Below, piece after piece: positions 26,701 to 35,343 of a stretch of DNA of 64,000 nucleotides (position 1 is the first letter of the stretch; each line of letters begins with the position of its first letter). Location of the stretch: positions 79,204 to 143,203 of the forward strand of contig JAUHVL010000008.1 in the NCBI GenBank assembly GCA_030425045.1, written 5' to 3'. Made by a program: the position numbers and the translations under genes. The notes below the pieces were generated by a model. The model ran no database searches. It worked only from the letters and a program-made list of their open reading frames with translations, and was not told the origin of the DNA. Source of the stretch: a bacterium (GTDB taxonomy: Bacteria > Bdellovibrionota > Bacteriovoracia > Bacteriovoracales > Bacteriovoracaceae).

Positions 26701-26994
26701 ATCTACAATATGTTCTACAATATGAATAATGTATCGAGGCCTGGTCTTATGTTTGAAGCAAAAAATAGGGGCGATATCAGTCCGATCTTAAGATTTCCTG
26801 CTAATAGTAGCTGTACCCCCGGAGGAAGATTTAAAAGACTTGCTTCTCTTAATGCTCTTAAAAGTTACAACGGTGACCAGAATGCTATTTATGTTGACTC
26901 TAATAATATCGTCCACCTGCGAGCTGTAACTAGGCATTACCGTTCTGTGGTTATAAGCTTTCAGTCTGACGCTTTCGTTCTAAATTGCCCTTAA
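23758..26994 (+). CDS. Large secreted surface protein with G8-like and right-handed beta-helix regions
   Basis: This 1078-residue protein has a signal peptide (about 1-24). Two repeats of about 110 residues follow (about 25-130 and 140-250), each with a GW-C signature (MTGWTCD, IMGWACH) and a Cys near CKTKGEI/CRSNGNH. From about 260 the sequence fits a G8-type beta domain. A right-handed parallel beta-helix follows with the YPFHWH motif and repeated N-rich turns, as in CEMIP/TMEM2/PKHD1L1-like proteins. Animal relatives bind or cut hyaluronan. The bacterial substrate is unknown and probably a polysaccharide. A GGGG-rich ribosome site precedes ATG 23761; GTG 23758 is one codon earlier. It converges on the MscS gene. 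Confidence 0.85.
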   Translation: MMRAVRSSLILLIFLLVNHYIYAEIKGYVGPVKLIGNTFYMTGWTCDTKINKSIPLHIYIEDDRGQRSFLKAARTTVSSEQAIHNICKTKGEIKHRFMVPLTNQDLIKHGGKKLRIFGISQRRGRNNELIHTHNQKKIIPINESIVRGHIDTVNFPSEDNVVIMGWACHKGFSQSTKIHIYAEDNDGVRTFVGVYNANSPSGAGVKKACRSNGNHRFRAIIPKSRFKPFLSEKILVFGIKVADGVNNNRLTSKQDHFFPATVTEKLSEVAKNGKDLNIHMGQKIVIDKSMNLGQIKILGGILTCPDNKNAYEIKTSGIMIKGNTGQLICGTSSKRFYGKLTIKLKKGTPLGRMGDAAIGVMDGGRLIIHGSGQGSKWVRLAQHAKSKDTKIVVNEATGWRKGDHIAIGPTGFNLWQAEKHKIRNVSSDGRTIYLETPLRSFHYGKMQYFKKDSSKTFSFDSRAEVINLTRNIKITTDGNTKYLDTSRIGGHIMIMKGAYGYVDSVELDRMGQMGEMGRYPFHWHRAKNVNGQYIRNSSIVNSYQRCVTIHGTSYARVINNVCYNHFGHGYFLEDGNETKNYLIGNVGMLSKRTPKSRALLISDHTGTQPVRFEAPATYWISNPDNHIVNNVASGSQGTGFWMSFVPYLFCDDNSCEVVSKAADANVFPSYQSTLKFDGNISHSSKVGFTWDGAAHGALTNNPNNEHDRRTESSHYHNKGHDNPNGKMPQFNNLTTYKNIHSAIYYRGNTSIFNNFKSADSTVNLFIAFNQHFKNSLIVGESDNSSAAERDFRIWHTAWSRKRPVGMVTYDGPVVLNDVHFAKFSDKKIIHRGRDITPAGFHLFGGASHYENQLVKVSFEGRPYYKVLFSEDGVQWQDAKNHVRMRDVNGTLYGKQNELIVPNHPILTDSSCRKLEGNRTQALGCDYTLGNIHHGWTKNRDGSRANVVDFYAVRNDGKRTANYNPDRYRLNNKLGVILNKGYIYNMFYNMNNVSRPGLMFEAKNRGDISPILRFPANSSCTPGGRFKRLASLNALKSYNGDQNAIYVDSNNIVHLRAVTRHYRSVVISFQSDAFVLNCP

Positions 26995-28124
26995 TTGGAG
27001 TTAATAAGAACGGGGGTTGAGAGATCAACTCCATAGCGAATTGAGTTATTAAAGATTATTTCATTCACTAAGTGTTTCGTCCGAAGAATTTTTCTCGCTT
27101 GGTGAGTAAATTTTGTTTTCTTCACTCCCCCAACATAAAAGGAAACAGCGTAGTTTAAAGAAAAGTCTCCTGCCTCGACCAAAAAGCATTCAAACTGGTT
27201 ATTCTCATTAATTTCAAGCTCTTCTTTTTCACAACACTCTTTGAATGACTGCTTTAACATTTCTTCCATTTTATCTTGATGTTCCTCAAGCATTATAAGT
27301 CGTTGCTCTTGCTTCTCTTCAGTTTTACAAGGATATGAGACTTTGTACACAATCGTTTCTCTAAGCCCATGGGCATGAGCAAGCTTAGTCAAATTATCAA
27401 TCTTCAAATTCGCTAAATTACTGTTTCGAATTCTTGTTCGATGATTATTGGCAATATTAAGGAGGACTGTCTCCATAAAAGAAGTTTTGAAAACAATATA
27501 AAACTTACCCTCAAGTTCTATTATATCTCCATCTTCAACCATACTACTATTAAGTAAGGCCAACCCATGAAAAAGATCTGGTCCCCAAATAGAACTGGTT
27601 AAGGCGAAAAAACCTAAAATAATACCTATTAATCCGGTCGTTTCGAGAAGACTATTAAAGCCCCATATGTTGATGACAACAACGATATTGATAAAAACGA
27701 GAATCGTAGTAACCAGTATATTAACCATTCTTGTCGAATAGTTTTCTACATTAATATTTTTTCCATCAATAGTTTTTTCATCACCAAATTTACGTCTAAT
27801 AAAATTTGAAGAAACGTGAAGAAGAAGTTTTACCGTATAAAAAGATACCAATGTTAGAGCGACTTTACTAAGGTGTTGCTCGTACTCTTTATTAATACCC
27901 GTTAAAACCAAATCAAAAAGATGTAAGATAAAAAAAGTGATATTAAAAAATCTAAAGGTCCATGTTTTTAGTTTTTGTTTTTCTCCCGACTCGTAAGAAA
28001 GAAGTGCGATAATTTTCCCCGAGAAAATAAAGAGAACAGTGTTTACAACAAACAGCATTAAATGAAGAACAGTTAATGTAATCTTAATATCAAAGAGAAA
28101 AAACTCATAAATTATTGAACTCAT
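26991..28124 (-). CDS. MscS-family mechanosensitive ion channel
   Basis: This 377-residue membrane protein has about five hydrophobic helices in the first 190 residues. The pore-lining MscS segment follows (LLETTGLIGIILGFFALTSS), then the beta domain (VEDGDIIELEGKFYIV, RIRNSNL) and a cytosolic alpha/beta C-terminal domain. It would open on membrane tension to release solutes in osmotic downshock. The pore helix is less Gly/Ala-regular than in E. coli MscS, so gating may differ. The stop overlaps the convergent surface-protein gene (TTAA, 26991-26994). Confidence 0.88.
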   Translation of the reverse strand: MSSIIYEFFLFDIKITLTVLHLMLFVVNTVLFIFSGKIIALLSYESGEKQKLKTWTFRFFNITFFILHLFDLVLTGINKEYEQHLSKVALTLVSFYTVKLLLHVSSNFIRRKFGDEKTIDGKNINVENYSTRMVNILVTTILVFINIVVVINIWGFNSLLETTGLIGIILGFFALTSSIWGPDLFHGLALLNSSMVEDGDIIELEGKFYIVFKTSFMETVLLNIANNHRTRIRNSNLANLKIDNLTKLAHAHGLRETIVYKVSYPCKTEEKQEQRLIMLEEHQDKMEEMLKQSFKECCEKEELEINENNQFECFLVEAGDFSLNYAVSFYVGGVKKTKFTHQARKILRTKHLVNEIIFNNSIRYGVDLSTPVLINSN

Positions 28125-28253
28125 CTAGGAATTATAGCTCTCTCAAGTTTTTTGGCCAAGATTTTTCATGATACTGCAACGCAAATCCCTCTTTATAAGT
28201 TACAAAAAGTCCTAAAAGTTTTAAAAATAATGCTGGAAATAACAGGAGTTCAA

Positions 28254-31160
28254 ATGAAGTTTATTTTCCTTGCCGCGTTAATCTGGCTGGCCTCATGTGG
28301 TAGTGGCCAAGTTGTAAATGAAAACAAAATCAATCCTTCTGCCGTTAGTGGAACTGAGTTTATCAGTTTTGCAAGACAGGTAACTTTTGAGGGAAAGAGA
28401 TCTGGTGAAGCTTATTACAATCGCCAAGGTGATGAAATCGTTTTTCAAAGTGAAAGAACCAATGGCAAAAATCCATTCTATCAAATTTTTATGAAAGACT
28501 TGATGAGTGGAAAGACATGGCAAGTATCACCTGGTGCAGGAAAAACAACATGTGCTTGGATTCACCCTTTTGAAGATAAAGTTATGTTCTCTTCAACTCA
28601 CCACGATCCAAAATCAATTTCGAAGCAAAACGCTGAAATTAAAATTAGAAACTCTGGGCAAAAAAGACGCTACTCTTGGGATTACGATAAAGAGTATGAA
28701 ATTTACTCGAGTACTAAGAAAGGAAAAAAACTCAAGCGTTTAACGAATACTATTGGTTATGATGCTGAAGGGTCTTATTCTCCTGATGGAAAATATATTG
28801 CCTTTGCTTCAAACCGTGCTGCCTATACTTCAGAAATGTCTGACCTTGATGCCATCAACTTTAAAAAGAATCCAAGTTATATGATGGACATTTATATTAT
28901 GAACTCAGACGGCTCAAATGTTAAAAGACTTACGACTCATAAAGGGTACGATGGTGGACCATTTTTTAGTCCAGATGGAAAAAGAATCGTTTGGAGAAGA
29001 TTTGCGAGCGACGGAAGAACAGCTGAAATTTTCACCATGAATATTGATGGAAGTGATAAAAAGCAATTAACCAGTTCAAACTCTATGTCTTGGGCACCAT
29101 TTTATCATCCCAGTGGCGACTACATCATTTATACAACAAGTATTCACGGACATCATAACTTTGAACTTTATATTGTTGATGTGAATGGTGAAAAAGAACC
29201 CGTGAGAGTAACTGTTAGTGATGGCTTTGATGGCCTTCCTGTATTTAGTCCCGATGGTGACAGCCTAGTATGGTCTAAAAAACTCACCAATAATGAATCA
29301 CAAGTCATGATGGCCTCTTGGAATGACGCCAAAGCAAGAGAAGCGTTGGGACTTTCTCCTAGAAAAGTCAAGTTTGCCTATCACTCTCTTCGTCCGGAAA
29401 TCCAAAAAAGAGATATCAAAAAAATTATTCATTACTTGGCTTCCGATGAAATGAAAGGCCGTCTCACTGGTAGTAAGGAAGAAAAAGTTTATACCGAAAA
29501 ACTAGCAGAAGTTTTTTCTGATATGGGCTTAAAAGGTGCTGGCACCAAGGGTACATATTTTCAAAACTTTGATTTTGTTTCAAAAGTTGTACTTGGAAAG
29601 TCCAATGTACTCATGGCCAATGGACAAAAACCAGTTCTCAATAAAGACTGGGTCCCCTTGGCCTTTTCAAAAACAGGCTCTCAAAAAAGTATGCCTATCG
29701 TTTTTGGAGGTTACGGAATTGTTGCTCCGGCAGACTCTGAATTCAAAGAATACAATTCATATAAATACCTCGATATTAAAGATAAATGGGTTATGGTTTT
29801 TCGTTACTTACCAGAGAATATCGAAGCCAAACAAAAGCAACACTTAAGACCTTACGCAAGAATGTACTCTAAGCTTGTTGCTGCCCAAGTAAGAGGAGCA
29901 AAAGGGATTATATTTGTAAGTGGTCCTAACTCTGGTGTAAAAAATCAACTGATCAAGTTCGGAGCTGATGACTTAAAAACAACAGCTAGCTTACCCGCCA
30001 TTTCTATTACTGATGAACTCGCTCAACAATGGCTAGGTAATAATGATCTTGGAAAACTACAAACAGATCTCGATAACGGTGGGAAAACCCCAGAACTACA
30101 AACAAGGTTAGTTAAGCTTGGTGCTCATATTACCGTCGAAAAGAAATCAGCTGTTGGTAGAAACGTACTCGCTCTTTTAAAAGTACCAGGTGCTAAAAAG
30201 ACATTAATCATCGGGGCCCATGGTGATCATCTCGGTGTCGGGAAAAGCTCAAGCTCACTGATGAACAGTAGTGATGAATCTGATATTCACTATGGCGCTG
30301 ACGACAACGCTTCTGGTGTGGCCGGTGTATTAGAGCTCGCTCATCACTATATGAAGAGACTAAAGACAGATCCTAAAAGCTTAAAGCAAAATATTCTTTT
30401 TGCCGTTTGGTCGGGAGAAGAAATTGGGATTTTAGGTAGTAATGCCTTTAAAAACTTTGATCCTAAAACAAACAAGAAGAGAAAAATTCCTTTAAGTAAA
30501 AATTATACGGCTTATCTCAATATGGATATGATTGGTCGTTTAACTCAAAATGTCTCTGTTCAAGGGGTTGGCTCTAGTGATGATTGGAATCCTCTTATCG
30601 AAAGCCTTTCTCTTGGGAGTAATCTTTCGATGATCACAGCGATTGATCCTTACCTGCCTACAGATGCCATGGCCTTATACAATGGTAAGTTACCTGTTTT
30701 AAGTTTTTTCACAGGTGTGCATACAGATTACCACACACCAAGAGACACTCCCGAAAAAATTAATTATGAGGGAACAGAGGCCATTATCAATCTTGTTTCT
30801 CGTTTTACAGATCGCTTAATCAGCGTTCCCTATGGTCCACGTTTTAAAGAAGCAGATCAAAAGCATAATAAAGGTTCGAGACGTGGTGGCTTTAGAGTCG
30901 CTCTCGGAACAATTCCTGACTACTCTCAAGGAAAAGTAAAAGGAGTTCTCTTATCTGGCGTCGTTAAAGGTGGGGCTGCCTTTAAAGCTGGTCTAAAAGG
31001 CGGAGATATTATCGTCAATATTTCTGAGTTTAAGATCAACAATATTTATGACTATGTTGCTGCTCTTCAATCATTAAAACCCAATAAGAAAACAACTATT
31101 GTCGTGATGAGATCAGGTAAAGTTGTTACCTTACCTATTGTTCCAGAATCAAAAGAATAA
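28254..31160 (+). CDS. Lipoprotein with TolB-like propeller, M28 peptidase and PDZ domains
   Basis: I start at ATG 28254 (CAGGAG 5 bases upstream), which gives a lipoprotein signal with lipidated C15 (IWLASC). A start at 28152 would add 34 residues ahead of it. The 968-residue protein has PD40/TolB-like propeller repeats (about 65-365, each with SPDGKYIAF-like strands). A PA insert and M28 zinc aminopeptidase domain follow: H near 655 in GAHGDHLG, D near 681 in GADDNASG, EE near 720 in SGEEIG, D near 756 in MDMIGR, and H in HTDYHTP. A PDZ domain ends it (about 875-965). It is probably a periplasmic or surface peptidase that recycles peptides. Confidence 0.9.
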   Translation: MKFIFLAALIWLASCGSGQVVNENKINPSAVSGTEFISFARQVTFEGKRSGEAYYNRQGDEIVFQSERTNGKNPFYQIFMKDLMSGKTWQVSPGAGKTTCAWIHPFEDKVMFSSTHHDPKSISKQNAEIKIRNSGQKRRYSWDYDKEYEIYSSTKKGKKLKRLTNTIGYDAEGSYSPDGKYIAFASNRAAYTSEMSDLDAINFKKNPSYMMDIYIMNSDGSNVKRLTTHKGYDGGPFFSPDGKRIVWRRFASDGRTAEIFTMNIDGSDKKQLTSSNSMSWAPFYHPSGDYIIYTTSIHGHHNFELYIVDVNGEKEPVRVTVSDGFDGLPVFSPDGDSLVWSKKLTNNESQVMMASWNDAKAREALGLSPRKVKFAYHSLRPEIQKRDIKKIIHYLASDEMKGRLTGSKEEKVYTEKLAEVFSDMGLKGAGTKGTYFQNFDFVSKVVLGKSNVLMANGQKPVLNKDWVPLAFSKTGSQKSMPIVFGGYGIVAPADSEFKEYNSYKYLDIKDKWVMVFRYLPENIEAKQKQHLRPYARMYSKLVAAQVRGAKGIIFVSGPNSGVKNQLIKFGADDLKTTASLPAISITDELAQQWLGNNDLGKLQTDLDNGGKTPELQTRLVKLGAHITVEKKSAVGRNVLALLKVPGAKKTLIIGAHGDHLGVGKSSSSLMNSSDESDIHYGADDNASGVAGVLELAHHYMKRLKTDPKSLKQNILFAVWSGEEIGILGSNAFKNFDPKTNKKRKIPLSKNYTAYLNMDMIGRLTQNVSVQGVGSSDDWNPLIESLSLGSNLSMITAIDPYLPTDAMALYNGKLPVLSFFTGVHTDYHTPRDTPEKINYEGTEAIINLVSRFTDRLISVPYGPRFKEADQKHNKGSRRGGFRVALGTIPDYSQGKVKGVLLSGVVKGGAAFKAGLKGGDIIVNISEFKINNIYDYVAALQSLKPNKKTTIVVMRSGKVVTLPIVPESKE

Positions 31161-31168
31161 AAGATAAA

Positions 31169-31202
31169 AAAAGGGGTGAATCAATCACCCCTTTTCTTTT
31201 TA
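31169..31202. terminator. Bidirectional intrinsic terminator
   Basis: AAAAGGGGTGA (31169-31179) and TCACCCCTTTT (31185-31195) form an 11-bp hairpin with a 5-base loop. A T-rich run follows on the plus strand, and an A-rich run on the left gives a T-run on the minus strand. It lies between the convergent stops at 31160 and 31220 and can serve both genes. Confidence 0.85.
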
Positions 31203-31219
31203 TTAATATTTAATTTTTT

Positions 31220-31594
31220 TTAGTTAGCAGGTGTTTCTTCTACAGGATCAGAAGGAAAAGCAAACTCAATAACGATATTTGGGTTGTGAGTTTTAAGATC
31301 GTAAAACTTCAAACTGACAACATCACCAACAGTATAACCAAGAGAGCTCATCGCTCCTTTGAAGTCTGTGACAAAATTTGTTTCACAGTCACTTTTTGTA
31401 AATTGAGCAACACATTTTCCAAGAATTTCTTTACCATCGACACCGTCAACTTCTAGTAAATAGAGGGTTTGACCGTCGATATCGACCTTGGCCGTTAGAA
31501 ATGGAAACCTAATAATATCAAAGCTTTGAAAAGGGCCAGCAACGATAGATGAAGAAATTAATGCGGCCATAATGAATGTTAGTATTTTGTTCAT
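31220..31594 (-). CDS. Small secreted protein of unknown function
   Basis: This 124-residue protein has a signal peptide (about 1-19, ending SIVAG). The mature beta-rich domain has two cysteines, in GKCVAQF and DCETNF, which are close enough for a disulfide. The C-terminus is Pro/Glu-rich. No family is recognised. It is divergent from the TonB receptor, and the promoter region between them (31595-31671) contains an inverted repeat, so common regulation is possible. Nothing else in the sequence suggests a role. Confidence 0.8.
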   Translation of the reverse strand: MNKILTFIMAALISSSIVAGPFQSFDIIRFPFLTAKVDIDGQTLYLLEVDGVDGKEILGKCVAQFTKSDCETNFVTDFKGAMSSLGYTVGDVVSLKFYDLKTHNPNIVIEFAFPSDPVEETPAN

Positions 31595-31610
31595 GATTTC
31601 TCCTAATTTT

Positions 31611-31653
31611 TTGACTTATAACTTTAATACATTTAAATAATACGTTAAGTCAA
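31611..31653 (+). promoter_or_regulatory. Promoter framed by an 8-bp inverted repeat upstream of the TonB receptor
   Basis: TTGACT (31611-31616), a 17-base spacer and TAAATA (31634-31639) make a good sigma-70-type promoter. The arms TTGACTTA (31611-31618) and TAAGTCAA (31646-31653) are perfect inverted repeats that bracket it, and the left arm covers the -35. A repressor bound here would block transcription. Iron or haem control is inferred from the downstream genes. It does not resemble the classical Fur box. Confidence 0.5.
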
Positions 31654-31671
31654 ACAAATGGACTCCAGCTG

Positions 31672-33684
31672 ATGAAAACTTTAACAATTTTAGTTATTTA
31701 CTTCCTTAATTCTTATACATTTGCCCAATCATACTCTGAAGAAACCATTGTTGTGACTGGCACCAAAACAAAAAAACTTAGTGCCGAAGCTCCCGTTAAA
31801 ACAGAGGTTTTTTCCAAGGCCCAAATTGAGCAACTACACCTCAATTCTGTTGATGAGGTTATCCCCTTCATTCCAGGAGTAACCCTACAAGAAAATCGGG
31901 GGCGCGAGGGAAAAAGTGCCATTATCCAAGGAATGGGTGGAAGCAAAGTGATGGTTTTGATTGATGGAATTCCCGTCATCCAAACAACTAATACAGGTGT
32001 CGATCTCACTAAAATTTCTACTGAAAATATTGAACAGATCGAGGTCGTTAAAGGTGCCGCTTCATCTCTCTATGGAAGTCAAGCAATGGGCGGTGTGATC
32101 AATATCATCACCAACAGAGATCAAAAAGGGTTTAACTTTGACTTAGGCATGCAATCGAGTGTCGCCCTTTTGAACGATGATTTACAAACAGGAGAAACCG
32201 AGCTTCCAGAAAATGTTTCACTTAATATGAGTGATCAAAAGAAAAGAGTGAATTATCAAGTTTCTTTTTCTAGGAGAGCTCGTGAAACAGTTGAACTTGA
32301 TGAAAGTTCAATTGTTGATGACGGAACAGAGTTTGAGAAATACCAAGCCAGTGGCCTAATTGGATACCGTTATCGAGACCTAGACAAAATTGCTCTTCGT
32401 TATCGTTTTGAGCTTGATCGTAATACCAGCTACGACTCAGTTTCACGAGGGACGACAGGACTTTACGATCCAAGAGAAACAAGAAGTGATGTACTCAACC
32501 ACTCAGTTTATTTACTTGGTGAGAATAATTTTGAAGACGACAAACTCTCATACAACCTCACCTATCAAAGAGTTGAAGATGAGCATGATCAACTTGATGA
32601 TCCCTCCACTGCTCACACTGAGCTTGTTCGATCTTCATTATATCAATATACCCGCGGCGAAATACAATATGACATGGTTTTATTTGGTAACCATATTTTA
32701 ACGTCTGGTCTAGCTGTCTCAAACCTTTCTCTTGATCAAAGTAAAAGAGAATATGAATCTTTAGATGTCTTTAACGAAACAAATGAAATTGAAAAAAAGT
32801 TCTTAAGATCTTATGAAGCCTATATACAAGATAATATTGTTTGGGATGAGGTGGAACTCGTACTAGGAACAAGAGGTCAATACGATTCTGATTTTGGAAC
32901 TCAAGTCTCTCCAAAAGTAAGTACCATTTACTCACCAGAACTCATCACGGGAGCAAAGACTCAGCTTAGAGCGAGCGTTGGTACTGGTTATCGGGTCCCT
33001 AATTTAAAAGAAAAATATTATCTACTTGATCACTCCTCGTTAGGTTACCAATTACAAGGAAATGAAAACTTAGAACCTGAGAAATCATTAAGTTTCCAGG
33101 TAGGTCCTGAAATACTTACAAAAAACTTTGGTAACTTATCCGTAAACTTTTTTTATAACCAAATAGAAAATCTTATTACCTTTAAGGAAGCTGAGAGTTC
33201 CGGGCCGATTCAACAGTATACCTATTTTAATACAGATGAGTCAGAATCAAGAGGACTAGAAGTAGATTACTCTGTAAACTTTTTTAACAAGTCTTATTTT
33301 TCTCAGAAATTTACCTATGCCGAAACCATCAATACTCAAACCGAGCGCTTTATTCCGGGAAGACCTCTTTACACTCTTCAGTCTACTTTTGGATTAGAAT
33401 TTGGGCCAAGACTTCTTTGGATTAATACTTACGCCTATGAAGGTAACGAATATGTTGACGAAGAAAATACAGAGGTCGCGAGAGGATTTAATACATTTAA
33501 TACGAAGTTAAACCTTAAGGCTTCACCAAAAGCATCGTTTGAACTCGGTATTAATAATCTTTTTGATGAAAGAAGAGATGCCCTCAGAGATGAAGTCATC
33601 ACGGAAGATAATAGTATTAGAAGACAGGACAAACGACCCCTTGTTGGACGTTACTTCTATTTAGGATTTAGACTTAGAGGTTAA
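31672..33684 (+). CDS. TonB-dependent outer-membrane receptor, probably for haem
   Basis: This 670-residue protein has a signal peptide (about 1-18) and a TonB-box-like start (EETIVVTGT). The plug domain (about 20-150) includes PGVTLQENRG, VLIDGIPV and the end motif LYGSQAMGGVINIIT. A 22-strand-type barrel fills the rest, with the LEPEKS and FN-rich strands typical of BtuB/haem receptors. The next gene, 4 bases on, is a HmuY-type haem-binding lipoprotein, so haem is the likely ligand. BtuB-type cobalamin uptake is the alternative on sequence alone. Confidence 0.92.
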   Translation: MKTLTILVIYFLNSYTFAQSYSEETIVVTGTKTKKLSAEAPVKTEVFSKAQIEQLHLNSVDEVIPFIPGVTLQENRGREGKSAIIQGMGGSKVMVLIDGIPVIQTTNTGVDLTKISTENIEQIEVVKGAASSLYGSQAMGGVINIITNRDQKGFNFDLGMQSSVALLNDDLQTGETELPENVSLNMSDQKKRVNYQVSFSRRARETVELDESSIVDDGTEFEKYQASGLIGYRYRDLDKIALRYRFELDRNTSYDSVSRGTTGLYDPRETRSDVLNHSVYLLGENNFEDDKLSYNLTYQRVEDEHDQLDDPSTAHTELVRSSLYQYTRGEIQYDMVLFGNHILTSGLAVSNLSLDQSKREYESLDVFNETNEIEKKFLRSYEAYIQDNIVWDEVELVLGTRGQYDSDFGTQVSPKVSTIYSPELITGAKTQLRASVGTGYRVPNLKEKYYLLDHSSLGYQLQGNENLEPEKSLSFQVGPEILTKNFGNLSVNFFYNQIENLITFKEAESSGPIQQYTYFNTDESESRGLEVDYSVNFFNKSYFSQKFTYAETINTQTERFIPGRPLYTLQSTFGLEFGPRLLWINTYAYEGNEYVDEENTEVARGFNTFNTKLNLKASPKASFELGINNLFDERRDALRDEVITEDNSIRRQDKRPLVGRYFYLGFRLRG

Positions 33685-33687
33685 AAC

Positions 33688-34839
33688 ATGAAATATATCT
33701 TAATCTTATTTTTACTCATCAACTTTTCTTGTAAGAGACTAAAACCTCTTCCAAAAGAAGAAGTGGTCTTTGCTCCTTTTTTATCAACATCCTCACTCTA
33801 TCTCAAAGATGGTTCAGGTAGCCTTTTTGAAAGTATCGATTGGTATACTTATGATTTTATGGGTGGCCATATTATCTGGAGTAACCTCGATATCTATGCT
33901 CTTAATACAGGAAGGGAGACATTCTATTTTCAAATTGAAGACTTTTATGACCCCACCAAACCCGCTGGTATTAGTAATCCGAAAAACTTTGCCAAGTTTA
34001 GTCTTAATGTTCTTCGAAAAGATGGGGTTGAGAATATTGTTATTGATGCTTATGCCTGTGGAGCAGCACAAGCTGATCCTGCCGGTTATGCCGCCTGCCA
34101 AGCAGACCCTGAGAGAAACCAGTTTACGTACTTTAATTTAGAAACAAATGAGTTTTTCAAACAAGAAACAAGTAAAGCTAAAGCGAGAGATGACTGGCAT
34201 ATCGCTTTCAAAGATTTTGAAATCATAATAAACAATGGCATCAATGGTGCGGGAAGAAATTTAGCAGGACTTGCCTATAGAAACCAAAACTTCTTTCAAC
34301 TTTTAGATGATGAAGTCATTCCTCTTCTTGAGTCAATCAAAGATGCCAAACTAACGGGAGCGGGGAAAGAATATTTCAATCGCGTTAGCTCTAATATTCA
34401 GTATTTTCTCCCGAAAGGACATGATAGAGTTATTCATGAATCCGATTGGTATACAACTAACTCAGATGGTGATCTTGTTGTTGTTAACAACACTTGGATT
34501 GTAAAAGGACAAGAAGGAAATTCTTTTTTTAAATTTTCTGTCGATGACATTGTTAAGAGTAATGATGAGTATTCTGTTTCTTTAGCGTTTAATTACCAAG
34601 GCCCCCAAAGTTTTGAATTTGATACTGAGCAAACAGTTATTAACCTTCCTCTCTTTCAAAATGGAGTGAAGACAGAATACTGTCTTGATTTAGATACAGG
34701 TAATTATGGTTGTGAAAGTGCAACTTGGGATATTCGTTTTGAAGTAACAGAAGGTGGCAACTGGTACCTCTGGACTAATAACGGAGCGATTCCTTTAGCC
34801 GACAACAATATTGCTCTTTCGACAAACTCAGCTCTCTAA
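33688..34839 (+). CDS. HmuY-type haem-binding lipoprotein
   Basis: This 383-residue protein begins with a lipoprotein signal (INFSC, lipidated C15). The HmuY pattern is clear around residues 165-200: DDWHIAFKDFEIIINNGING followed by AGLAY, matching the W-D-aF-ry-i-NgG motif of the family. A similar WYTYDF/WYTTNS strand pattern near 50 and 250 suggests a two-lobed protein. In Porphyromonas HmuY takes haem and passes it to the TonB receptor HmuR. Here it lies 4 bases after such a receptor, which supports the same role. Confidence 0.85.
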   Translation: MKYILILFLLINFSCKRLKPLPKEEVVFAPFLSTSSLYLKDGSGSLFESIDWYTYDFMGGHIIWSNLDIYALNTGRETFYFQIEDFYDPTKPAGISNPKNFAKFSLNVLRKDGVENIVIDAYACGAAQADPAGYAACQADPERNQFTYFNLETNEFFKQETSKAKARDDWHIAFKDFEIIINNGINGAGRNLAGLAYRNQNFFQLLDDEVIPLLESIKDAKLTGAGKEYFNRVSSNIQYFLPKGHDRVIHESDWYTTNSDGDLVVVNNTWIVKGQEGNSFFKFSVDDIVKSNDEYSVSLAFNYQGPQSFEFDTEQTVINLPLFQNGVKTEYCLDLDTGNYGCESATWDIRFEVTEGGNWYLWTNNGAIPLADNNIALSTNSAL

Positions 34840-34848
34840 GAGGATTTA

Positions 34849-35343
34849 ATGACCAAGCAAATACTTAGTACTCTCATTTTCTTAATTTCATTAGACATAC
34901 ATGCTAGTTTTGATATCGCTTGCTGGTTAGAAGATAATCATTATGGACCAGATATTATTCTTAGAGTTGACGGCGAAAACTCTAAAATGGCCATCGACTC
35001 CATCAAAATTACTGAAGATGACGGCGACCCTTTGTTTATTGGTGTCAATGAATTATCAAAGAGAAGTTTTCAAATTAAATCTGAAGAGATTCCACGTATT
35101 TTTGAGCTAGATTATTTACGTTTAAGTTTTCTTGCAAATCTAGATCCCCACACTTTAATGAGAAGATTCTCTGCTACGATTAAATTTAATAATGCCTGGA
35201 CTGAGTATCGTTATAATGGACCGATAGAAGAACAAATGACATGTAAGTTGGTATCAGAAAACTCTCAAGAGTCATTTAATTATGATTATATTAGCGAACT
35301 AAAGAGTTTAAGAAATTTTAGTTTGAGTAAGTTTTTCTTTTAA
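34849..35343 (+). CDS. Secreted protein of unknown function in the haem-receptor operon
   Basis: This 164-residue protein has a signal peptide (about 1-19, ending IHAS) and a mature domain with two cysteines (CWLEDN near the start and MTCKLV late) in an arrangement like that of a compact beta-sandwich. It follows the HmuY-type gene by 9 bases behind GAGGA, so it belongs to the same transcription unit and is probably periplasmic. I recognise no family. An accessory role in haem uptake is inference from position only. Confidence 0.8.
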   Translation: MTKQILSTLIFLISLDIHASFDIACWLEDNHYGPDIILRVDGENSKMAIDSIKITEDDGDPLFIGVNELSKRSFQIKSEEIPRIFELDYLRLSFLANLDPHTLMRRFSATIKFNNAWTEYRYNGPIEEQMTCKLVSENSQESFNYDYISELKSLRNFSLSKFFF

